This document shows positions 1 through 5,465 of a stretch of 6,480 nt of DNA, in pieces. Positions within the stretch are counted from its first letter, which is position 1; each line of letters starts with the position of its first letter. The DNA is taken from NCBI GenBank assembly GCA_022360535.1, contig JAKSCP010000022.1:1-6480 (forward strand), given 5' to 3'. Both the position numbers and the translations under genes were made by a program. This DNA comes from Pseudomonadales bacterium. Its GTDB lineage: Bacteria; Pseudomonadota; Gammaproteobacteria; Pseudomonadales; Pseudohongiellaceae. The notes beneath the pieces are model-generated. The model did no database searches. It saw only the letters and a list, made by a program, of their open reading frames with translations, and was not told the DNA's origin.

Positions 1-1122
1 CCTCCCCACAACCAAATTAAACCGATCCAACCCCTCTACCAAATGCTTTTCCTCCAACGCAGAGCTAAACCGAAAATACTTCCCCATACCAAATTTCGAG
101 CCCGGAATCACCAACACATCCTCTTCTTTTAAAAGCCGCATAGCGAACTCATCAGAAGACACCGGTAAATCAAATTTTACAAATGACATGGCAGAAGCCT
201 GTGGAGGAACAACGGAAAACACACCGGGGTTTTCGTTTAGCTTTGAAACCAACGTCTCAAAACCACGTCGAATCAAACGGCGGGCTCGCGCCTGCAACTT
301 TTCCGAAGCGGGAGAGCGGAGTGCATACTCAGCCAGTCGCATGGAAAGGCGACTCGCTGCAATCGAAGCATACTCATGTCGCCGCCAACACTCTGTCACG
401 ATAGCTTGCGGTGCAACCATCCAGCCCAGACGTAATCCCGGTAAGCCGTAAGCCTTGCTCATGGAGTTGATAATGATCGTTCGATCAGTGGCACCCCAAA
501 ATGAAGATGTAGGCTCGTCGCTATTACGCTCAGTGCCGATGTAAACCTCATCAGCTACTAGCCATGCGTCAGAATTCTCGGCCGCCGAGATGATTGTTGC
601 GCGTTCAGCAGGCGAAAGTATTTTTCCAGTAGGGTTGTTGGGATTGACCACGTGCAGTATGCACGTGTCGACATCAATAGTCGCAGCAAGTTGGTCGGGG
701 TCAATTTCCCACTGATTGGTTTCAGAGAGTGCGACATCGCGAACCTCAAATCCCAGGTTGTGTGCATTGCCACTGAGTTGTTCGTAAGTGGGGATAAAGC
801 GAACCAGATTGTCACCGGTTTCAAGTAGAGTGGCTGCAATTAGTGTATTGGCCTCGCTTGCACCGACGGTGACGAGGATGTTGTCAGCGGTTGCTCCCGG
901 ATAGCGTGCAGCGATGACTTCCCGCAGTGACTGAAAGCCGTTCACTTGCGGGTAGTCGACCAGTTGACTGAACAACTCGTCAGTATCGATCTGCGCTAAT
1001 TCGAAAAGTTCCTGGTAACTGAGAGGGTGTACGCCACTCTCAGAGAAGTTATACCGAACGGCATGCTCATTCTCTGAGAGAAACTGCTCTACAGCGAAAG
1101 GTTGAAACTTTCTGGAGGCCAC
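1..1122 (-). CDS. PLP-dependent aminotransferase, class I/II (fold type I), partial at the C-terminus
   Basis: An open frame of 374 codons runs without a stop to the left edge. The start must be the GTG at 1122-1120: an in-frame TAA lies two codons upstream (1128-1126) and the first in-frame ATG is far inside the gene (residue 221). Fold-type I aminotransferase landmarks appear in order: VGASEAN near residues 86-92 (PLP phosphate region), PTYE at 111-114 with the ring-stacking Tyr113, NPNNPTG at 160-166, ADEVY at 190-194 with Asp191 for the pyridine nitrogen, SMSKAYGLPGLRLGW at 220-234 with the Schiff-base lysine Lys223 and Arg231, and FRFSS at 350-354 with Arg351 for the substrate carboxylate. 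All catalytic residues are therefore present and probably only a few C-terminal residues are missing. The N-terminus (FAVEQFLSENE, then YPQVNGFQSLREVIA) resembles the histidinol-phosphate/capreomycidine-synthase-like branch, but the substrate cannot be assigned. It is a soluble protein. The gene starts 13 bases after the gltA stop with only a weak, distant AGG (1137-1135), suggesting co-transcription and translational coupling. Confidence 0.94.
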   Translation of the reverse strand, partial: MASRKFQPFAVEQFLSENEHAVRYNFSESGVHPLSYQELFELAQIDTDELFSQLVDYPQVNGFQSLREVIAARYPGATADNILVTVGASEANTLIAATLLETGDNLVRFIPTYEQLSGNAHNLGFEVRDVALSETNQWEIDPDQLAATIDVDTCILHVVNPNNPTGKILSPAERATIISAAENSDAWLVADEVYIGTERNSDEPTSSFWGATDRTIIINSMSKAYGLPGLRLGWMVAPQAIVTECWRRHEYASIAASRLSMRLAEYALRSPASEKLQARARRLIRRGFETLVSKLNENPGVFSVVPPQASAMSFVKFDLPVSSDEFAMRLLKEEDVLVIPGSKFGMGKYFRFSSALEEKHLVEGLDRFNLVVGR

Positions 1123-1134
1123 TCTTTAAAAGAG
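1122..1134. repeat. Perfect palindrome at the gltA/aminotransferase junction
   Basis: CTCTTT-A-AAAGAG fills almost the whole gap between the gltA stop codon (1138-1136) and the GTG start of the aminotransferase, and includes the first base of that GTG. In the minus-strand transcript it could fold as a short CUCU/AGAG stem with a five-base loop. It is too short and lacks the GC stem and U-run of an intrinsic terminator. It may modulate re-initiation at the GTG, or be chance in an A/T-rich junction. Confidence 0.4.
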
Positions 1135-1135
1135 C

Positions 1136-2413
1136 CTAACCTGGGTAATCTCTCTTTGTATAACCTTTGTACAGCTGCCGTGGGCGACCAATACGGTAAG
1201 ACTCGCTCAACATTTCATGCCAATGCGCAATCCAACCCGGTGTTCTGCCAGTAGCGAAAATCACAGTAAACATGCTGGTAGGAATACCAATAGCCTTCAA
1301 AATAATGCCGGAGTAAAAATCCACATTCGGGAAGAGTTTTCTTTCGATGAAGTATTCATCCTCCAGCGCAATCTTTTCCAGTTTCTTGGCAATGCGTAGA
1401 AGCGGATCGTTTTCGCTACCCAGTTCCTCAAGCACTTCATCGCAGATGCCGCGGATAACGGTCGCTCTGGGGTCGTAGTTCTTGTAGACACGGTGACCAA
1501 ACCCCATAAGACGAAAGGGGTCGTCCTTGTCCTTTGCGCGTTGGATGAATTCTTCGATGCGGGATTCATCACCGATCTCGTAAAGCATATCCAGGACTGC
1601 TTCATTGGCGCCACCATGTGCAGGCCCCCATAAAGCAGCGATGCCGGAAGCTATGCAGGCGTAAGGATTAGTGCCAGTGGATCCGGCTAACCGCACGGTC
1701 GATGTGGAGGCATTTTGCTCGTGATCGGCATGCAGTAAGAACAAAGTGTCCATGGCTTTGGCGAGTACAGGACTTACCCTGGGTTCTTCGCAAGGCGTAC
1801 CGAACATCATGTGCAAAAAGTTTTCCGCGAAGCCCATGGAGTTTTGCGGGTACATGAAAGGTTGTCCGACGCCATGTTTGTAGCACATGGCAGCCAGTGT
1901 TGGCATTTTCGCAATGACACGATGAGCCGCTAACAACCTGTGTTCAGGATTATCAATGTCCAGGTTGTCATGGTAGAAAGCGGAGAGAGCACCGACTACT
2001 CCGCATAGCATAGCCATCGGATGAGCAGTGCGGGGAAAACCTCTGAAGAATTGATGGATCGCTTCGTCCACCATGGTGTGGTAACGAATGGTGTTCTCGA
2101 ACGCTTCTCGCTCATTTGCTGTTGGAAGCTCGCCATTGAGCAGCAAGTAACAGGTTTCCAGGAAGTTGGATTTTTCAGCGAGTTGTTCAATCGGATAGCC
2201 GCGATGCAGCAGCACTCCGGCGCCACCATCGATATAGGTGATATCTGAATCGCAAGCGGCGGTGGAAACGAAGCCTGGGTCATAAGTGAAAACGCCTTGG
2301 CCTACTAGGCTGCGAACGTCCACCACATCAGGTCCAGTACTGCCTGCATAAACGGGTAGTTCAATAGTTTCTTCTATCCCGTCAATGCTTAACCGGGCCT
2401 TCTTTTCACTCAT
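1136..2413 (-). CDS. gltA: Citrate synthase, type II (hexameric, NADH-regulated type)
   Basis: Condenses acetyl-CoA with oxaloacetate to give citrate, the first step of the TCA cycle, in the cytoplasm. The 425-residue product matches the length of E. coli GltA (about 427) and is collinear with it throughout. Catalytic residues are visible: His266 in GPAHGGANEA, His307 in GFGHRVYKNYDPRA and Asp365 in FPNVDFYSGI, plus LHADHEQNASTSTVR at 227-241. The N-terminal small domain (about 1-60) typical of the allosteric Gram-negative enzyme is present. Residues aligned with the E. coli NADH site are mostly kept: His112, Thr113, Met114, Tyr147, Arg165, Lys169 and Cys208. The position of E. coli Arg109 is Tyr111 here. 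The ATG at 2413 is preceded by AGGAG (2424-2420) six bases away. The gene diverges from sdhC across a 491-bp control region and is followed after 13 bp by an aminotransferase on the same strand. Confidence 0.99.
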   Translation of the reverse strand: MSEKKARLSIDGIEETIELPVYAGSTGPDVVDVRSLVGQGVFTYDPGFVSTAACDSDITYIDGGAGVLLHRGYPIEQLAEKSNFLETCYLLLNGELPTANEREAFENTIRYHTMVDEAIHQFFRGFPRTAHPMAMLCGVVGALSAFYHDNLDIDNPEHRLLAAHRVIAKMPTLAAMCYKHGVGQPFMYPQNSMGFAENFLHMMFGTPCEEPRVSPVLAKAMDTLFLLHADHEQNASTSTVRLAGSTGTNPYACIASGIAALWGPAHGGANEAVLDMLYEIGDESRIEEFIQRAKDKDDPFRLMGFGHRVYKNYDPRATVIRGICDEVLEELGSENDPLLRIAKKLEKIALEDEYFIERKLFPNVDFYSGIILKAIGIPTSMFTVIFATGRTPGWIAHWHEMLSESYRIGRPRQLYKGYTKRDYPG

Positions 2414-2476
2414 GCCTTACTCCTGTGTCGGGTTTTAAGAAGATGATAACGACGGAATAACTACTTTAGTTTTTGT

Positions 2477-2507
2477 TGCTGGGAGCAGCATGGTCCTGCC
2501 AGGCAGG
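2477..2507 (-). promoter_or_regulatory. Two tandem inverted repeats in the gltA 5' leader
   Basis: In the predicted gltA leader RNA (about 118 nt) two short dyads follow one another. CCTGCC-A-GGCAGG at 2495-2507 could fold as a 4-bp CCUG/CAGG stem. TGCTG-N4-CAGCA at 2477-2490 could fold as a 5-bp stem with a four-base loop. No U-run follows, so this is not a classic terminator. The first could equally be a DNA operator just downstream of the promoter. No known riboswitch was recognised. Confidence 0.4.
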
Positions 2508-2537
2508 TTGTTATTTCCGGTCCGATTCGGGGTGGAG

Positions 2538-2567
2538 AGAATAGGGAGGAAGCGGCGTCCTTGTCAA
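2538..2567 (-). promoter_or_regulatory. Sigma70-type promoter of gltA
   Basis: On the minus strand a perfect -35 box TTGACA (2567-2562) is followed after an 18-bp spacer by TATTCT (2543-2538), four of six matches to TATAAT. The inferred transcription start is near 2531, giving a leader of about 118 nt before the gltA ATG. The -35 lies inside an imperfect dyad (TGTCCAAA, then TTTGACA, 2578-2562), which could be a regulator site overlapping the promoter. Assigned by motif only. Confidence 0.6.
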
Positions 2568-2680
2568 ATGTTTGGACATCTGCGGCGGCAAATTGAACGT
2601 AGTATGTTGGGAATTGTGGACGCAGTGTCACGAACCCGCAATCGGATTGAAATATAGTGTTGTGCAGAGTGAATTGGGCG

Positions 2681-2704
2681 TCGAATTGATCAATATTCGA
2701 TCAA
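2681..2704. repeat. Nested inverted repeats in the gltA-sdhC control region
   Basis: Two overlapping perfect dyads are present: TCGAAT-N8-ATTCGA (2681-2700) and TTGATC-N7-GATCAA (2686-2704), with a self-palindromic TTGATCAA at 2686-2693. They lie about 125 bp upstream of the predicted sdh start and about 160 bp upstream of the predicted gltA start. The TTGAT/ATCAA half-sites recall FNR/Anr boxes, but the spacing (9 instead of 4) does not fit. A regulator-binding site is plausible; which protein is unknown. Confidence 0.4.
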
Positions 2705-2737
2705 CTCATCCGCGCCAAATTGCAGCACTGAATGCAG

Positions 2738-2755
2738 TTGACAATGCCTTGTCAA
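2738..2755. promoter_or_regulatory. Perfect 7-bp dyad TTGACAA-N4-TTGTCAA upstream of the sdh promoter
   Basis: An 18-bp operator-like dyad with 7-bp perfect arms around TGCC. Its centre (2746.5) is about 70 bp upstream of the predicted sdh transcription start, a position often used by activators. Its right arm with flanks (CCTTGTCAAAT, 2747-2757) recurs exactly at 2559-2569, over the -35 box of the gltA promoter. The left arm also reads as a consensus -35 hexamer, but no good -10 follows at 16-18 bp on either strand, so a protein-binding site is the preferred reading. Confidence 0.45.
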
Positions 2756-2781
2756 ATTTCAGGGTAAAACAGTCAGCATTA

Positions 2782-2810
2782 TTGAATTGCGGGGGTTATG
2801 GGCATATACT
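2782..2810 (+). promoter_or_regulatory. Sigma70-type promoter of the sdhCDAB operon
   Basis: TTGAAT (2782-2787), an ideal 17-bp spacer and TATACT (2805-2810) form a strong-looking vegetative promoter facing sdhC. The inferred start is near 2817, leaving a leader of about 88 nt before the GTG of sdhC. The stretch between the -10 box and the start (TTGCGCC) is GC-rich, the type of discriminator often linked to stringent control. The -10 box is flanked by GGGC (2800-2803) and GCCC (2815-2818), a small inverted repeat. Assigned by motif only. Confidence 0.7.
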
Positions 2811-2880
2811 TTGCGCCCGATGTAATCCCCAATTTGTGTAATTAATTCAACTAGTTTGCGAATTTTGACAATTCCCGAAC

Positions 2881-2884
2881 AGGA
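2881..2884 (+). promoter_or_regulatory. Shine-Dalgarno-like AGGA, misplaced for the sdhC GTG start
   Basis: The only purine-rich SD-like element near the sdhC start is AGGA at 2881-2884. It is 20 bases before the GTG at 2905, too far for normal use, but five bases before an in-frame CTG at 2890. The 15 bases directly before the GTG contain a CTGG-CT-CCAG palindrome instead of an SD. This makes the start of sdhC uncertain. Confidence 0.4.
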
Positions 2885-2904
2885 CGATTCTGGCTCCAGC
2901 CGAC

Positions 2905-3279
2905 GTGAAAGATAACAGACCTGTAAATCTCAATATCACCACCATCAAGTTTCCTTTGGCGGCGATCGCCTCCATTACCCACCGCATTTCCGGCATCGCG
3001 CTTTTCGTCGGCACCGCTATCTTGCTCTACCTGCTGCAACTCTCGCTGGAGTCCCAGACCAGTTTTGATTTGGCGGTGGAGATTTTAAGCAGCCCCGTGG
3101 CGAAGCTGATCATCTGGCTGTTGCTGTCCGCATTGCTATACCACCTGATTGCTGGCGCCAAACATTTGCTGCTGGACTTGGGGATTGGCGAGTCAAAAGC
3201 AGGAGCGAAAACTGGCGCCATGCTGACCGTTGTCCTGGCTGCTATCGCGATCGTTCTTGGAGGATTGTGGGTATGGTAA
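2905..3279 (+). CDS. sdhC: Succinate dehydrogenase cytochrome b556 subunit (membrane anchor)
   Basis: One of two inner-membrane anchors of complex II. With SdhD it binds heme b and forms the ubiquinone site that accepts electrons from succinate. The 124-residue product begins with the family signature RPVNLN (5-10), followed by IASITHRISG (21-30), where Ser23 and Arg27 align with the E. coli quinone-site residues Ser27 and Arg31. Three membrane segments are visible at about 28-48, 63-88 and 103-124. His80 in LLYHLIAGAKH aligns with the E. coli heme ligand His84. The GTG start at 2905 is chosen because it gives the Pseudomonas-like N-terminus MKxxRPVNL. It lacks a good SD, and an in-frame CTG (2890) or ATT (2887) would add five or six residues, as in E. 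coli SdhC, which has five extra. It is the first gene of the operon and its stop overlaps sdhD. Confidence 0.97.
   Translation: MKDNRPVNLNITTIKFPLAAIASITHRISGIALFVGTAILLYLLQLSLESQTSFDLAVEILSSPVAKLIIWLLLSALLYHLIAGAKHLLLDLGIGESKAGAKTGAMLTVVLAAIAIVLGGLWVW
3259..3279 (+). promoter_or_regulatory. sdhD ribosome binding site and sdhC/sdhD overlap
   Basis: GGAGG at 3259-3263 lies nine bases before the ATG at 3273. The ATG overlaps the sdhC stop as ATGGTAA, a 7-bp overlap that implies translational coupling of the two anchor subunits. An in-frame GTG at 3267 is only three bases from the SD and would add two residues not seen in homologues, which begin MV(S/T)NA, so the ATG is preferred. Confidence 0.75.
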
Positions 3280-3641
3280 CGAATGCAACGAACCTGAGTC
3301 GGTCCGGCTTGTCAGATTGGCTGATTCAACGCTTCTCTGCTGTCATTCTCGCTGCTTATTCACTTTGTATTCTGGGAAGCCTGCTGATGAATCCCGAAAT
3401 GGACTACGAGCAATGGCGTGCCTTGTTCTCCGGCACTGGCATGCGTTTATTCAGTCTCATCGCATTGGCTTCGTTGTGTGCACATGCCTGGATTGGTATG
3501 TGGACAATCGGCACAGACTATTTAACAGAGCGTCACCTGGGTAGCGGTGCGACTTTTATCCGTCTCATCTATCAGGCTGCTTGTGTGTTACTCATCGCGG
3601 TGTATCTGTTGTGGGGCATCGAGATTTTTTGGAGTAACTAG
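3273..3641 (+). CDS. sdhD: Succinate dehydrogenase hydrophobic membrane anchor subunit
   Basis: Second membrane anchor of complex II, pairing with SdhC around heme b and the quinone site. The 122-residue product starts MVTNATNLSRSGLSDW, the same pattern as E. coli SdhD (MVSNAS...). Arg20, His71 (in CAHAWIGMW), Asp82 and Tyr83 (in TDYL) fall at the same positions as in E. coli; Tyr83 is the quinone-contacting tyrosine there. Three membrane segments are expected at about 18-39, 57-80 and 96-119. The start overlaps the sdhC stop by 7 bp, and the TAG stop is followed at once by the sdhA ATG, so the three genes are translationally linked. Confidence 0.97.
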   Translation: MVTNATNLSRSGLSDWLIQRFSAVILAAYSLCILGSLLMNPEMDYEQWRALFSGTGMRLFSLIALASLCAHAWIGMWTIGTDYLTERHLGSGATFIRLIYQAACVLLIAVYLLWGIEIFWSN

Positions 3642-5414
3642 ATGTCCGCAATTCGTAACATTTCTTTTGATGCAGTAATCGTCGGCGGTGGTGGTGCCGG
3701 TATGCGCGCTGCATTGCAGCTCGCACAGTCAGGCTACAAAACCGCCGTTATCTCCAAAGTATTTCCGACTCGCTCCCATACCGTTTCTGCCCAGGGCGGA
3801 ATCACCTGCGCCATAGCCAGTGCTGACCCTAATGACGATTGGCGTTGGCATATGTATGACACGGTAAAAGGTTCTGACTATATCGGCGATCAGGACGCTA
3901 TCGAGTACATGTGCAGTGAAGGGCCGCAAACAGTGTTCGAGTTGGAACACATGGGTTTGCCTTTCTCACGTACCGAGAATGGACGCATTTACCAACGACC
4001 ATTCGGTGGCCAATCCAAAGACTTTGGTAAAGGTGGACAGGCAGCTCGCACCTGTGCGGCGGCAGACCGGACTGGCCACGCGCTGCTGCACGCGCTTTAT
4101 CAGGGTAATCTGAAAAACAATACGGTTTTCTTTAACGAGTGGTACGCCACTGACCTGGTAAAAAACCAGGACGGCGCCATCGTTGGTGTCATTGCGATTT
4201 GCATCGAGAATGGCGAAACCGTATTCATCGAATCCAAGGCGACTGTGTTCGCCACCGGTGGAGCAGGTCGTATCTATGCCTCCACCACAAATGCCTTAAT
4301 CAATACTGGTGATGGTGTGGGTATGGCATTACGTGCCGGGTATCCCATGCAAGACATGGAGATGTGGCAGTTCCATCCCACGGGTATTTATGGCGCAGGT
4401 ACGCTGGTCACTGAAGGTTGTCGCGGGGAAGGTGGCTATCTCATTAACAAGGACGGCGAGCGTTTCATGGAGCGTTACGCACCAAACGCTAAAGACCTGG
4501 CCGGGCGTGACGTCGTTGCCCGTTCAATGGTGTTGGAAATTCTCGAAGGCAGAGGCTGCGGTGAAAAAGCCGATCATGTCATGCTTAAACTCGATCACCT
4601 TGGCGAAGAAGTATTAAACGCGAAACTGCCAGGCATTCTCGAGCTGTCGCGAACATTCGCCCATGTTGATCCGGTAAAAGAACCAATCCCAGTTGTGCCT
4701 ACCTGTCACTACATGATGGGAGGCATCCCCACCAATATTCACGGTCAGGCTCTCACCCAGAATGCTGCCGGTGAGGACGAGATTATTCCGGGCCTGTTCG
4801 CGGTTGGAGAAGTGGCTTGCGTCTCGGTGCACGGTGCGAACCGGCTTGGTGGAAACAGTTTGCTTGATCTGGTGGTGTTTGGTCGTGCCGCTGGGAAACA
4901 CATCGAACAGATGTTGTCGCAAGGTCTCGAACAGCGGGTCGCTTCCGAAACCGATATCGATCAGGCGATGCAACGATTGAATAGACTGAATGAATCTTCT
5001 TCTGGTGAAAGTGTGCCGCAGCTGCGTGCTGAGCTGCAGGAAATTATGCAGAACCATTTTGGCGTGTTCCGAAAAGGTGAGTTCATGCAGGAGGGGATTG
5101 AAAAACTGAAGACGATGCGTGAGCGTTTGAATAATCTGCATCTGGAAGACAAGAGCGGTACTTTTAACACCGCCCGTATCGAAGCTTTAGAGTTAGAGAA
5201 TCTCTTCGAGGTGGCAGAAGCGACCGCGATTGCCGCCGAGGCGCGCAATGAGAGTCGCGGAGCCCATGCGAGAGACGATTTCAGAGAGCGGGATGATGAA
5301 AACTGGTTGTGTCATTCACTCTATTTTCCGACCGACAAGCAGGTTGGTAAACGGGATGTAAATTTCACACCCAAGACTGTCGATACATTCGAGCCAAAGA
5401 TCAGAACTTACTAG
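3642..5414 (+). CDS. sdhA: Succinate dehydrogenase flavoprotein subunit
   Basis: Catalytic subunit of complex II on the cytoplasmic face of the membrane; oxidises succinate to fumarate using covalently bound FAD. The 590-residue product matches the usual length (E. coli 588). The Rossmann motif GGGGAG is at 15-20, and His46 in RSHTVSAQGG is the FAD-attachment histidine. Active-site residues align with E. coli: His245 in QFHPTG, Thr257-Glu258 in LVTEGCRGEGG, the proton-shuttle Arg289 in AGRDVVARS, His356 in TCHYMMGG and Arg401 in HGANRLGGNSLL. The C-terminus ends PKIRTY, as is typical. The ATG directly abuts the sdhD stop and has GGAG (3631-3634) seven bases upstream. A 51-bp gap with a possible hairpin separates it from sdhB. 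No frameshift or missing residue was seen. Confidence 0.99.
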   Translation: MSAIRNISFDAVIVGGGGAGMRAALQLAQSGYKTAVISKVFPTRSHTVSAQGGITCAIASADPNDDWRWHMYDTVKGSDYIGDQDAIEYMCSEGPQTVFELEHMGLPFSRTENGRIYQRPFGGQSKDFGKGGQAARTCAAADRTGHALLHALYQGNLKNNTVFFNEWYATDLVKNQDGAIVGVIAICIENGETVFIESKATVFATGGAGRIYASTTNALINTGDGVGMALRAGYPMQDMEMWQFHPTGIYGAGTLVTEGCRGEGGYLINKDGERFMERYAPNAKDLAGRDVVARSMVLEILEGRGCGEKADHVMLKLDHLGEEVLNAKLPGILELSRTFAHVDPVKEPIPVVPTCHYMMGGIPTNIHGQALTQNAAGEDEIIPGLFAVGEVACVSVHGANRLGGNSLLDLVVFGRAAGKHIEQMLSQGLEQRVASETDIDQAMQRLNRLNESSSGESVPQLRAELQEIMQNHFGVFRKGEFMQEGIEKLKTMRERLNNLHLEDKSGTFNTARIEALELENLFEVAEATAIAAEARNESRGAHARDDFRERDDENWLCHSLYFPTDKQVGKRDVNFTPKTVDTFEPKIRTY

Positions 5415-5423
5415 TTGCAACAA

Positions 5424-5446
5424 CTCTCCACGGCTTGGTGGAAGAG
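5424..5446 (+). other. Intercistronic hairpin between sdhA and sdhB
   Basis: CTCTCCAC (5424-5431) can pair with GTGGAAGAG (5438-5446), giving CCAC/GUGG and CUCU/AGAG helices separated by one bulged A, with a six-base loop. No U-run follows, so it is not a terminator. It ends 10 bases before the AGG of the sdhB ribosome binding site and could affect mRNA stability or sdhB initiation. Function is inferred only. Confidence 0.4.
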
Positions 5447-5465
5447 CAATCGATTTAGGTGAAAC

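Noticed and set aside
558..839. 93-codon minus-strand frame within the aminotransferase
   Set aside because: The aminotransferase frame through the same bases carries the whole set of catalytic motifs, so this is an alternative-frame shadow.
1297..2283. Several 60-106-codon frames within gltA on both strands
   Set aside because: All overlap the clearly real gltA in other frames and show no independent coding evidence.
2615..2632. Possible CRP site TGTGG...TCACG upstream of sdh
   Set aside because: The half-sites are 8 bp apart instead of 6 and each has a mismatch, so it does not fit the CRP consensus.
2738..2770. TTGACA at 2738 as the main sdh -35 box
   Set aside because: At 16-18 bp downstream only AGGGTA-like sequence is present. 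The TTGAAT-N17-TATACT pair at 2782-2810 is far better.
2572..2841. 89-codon plus-strand frame in the gltA-sdhC intergenic region
   Set aside because: It needs a TTG start, has no recognisable domain or SD, and runs straight through the predicted sdh promoter and the dyads, so it is best read as a chance open frame.
4614..5141. 175-codon minus-strand frame inside sdhA
   Set aside because: It is fully antisense to a well-conserved sdhA coding region, has no recognisable family features and is explained by codon bias of the sense gene.
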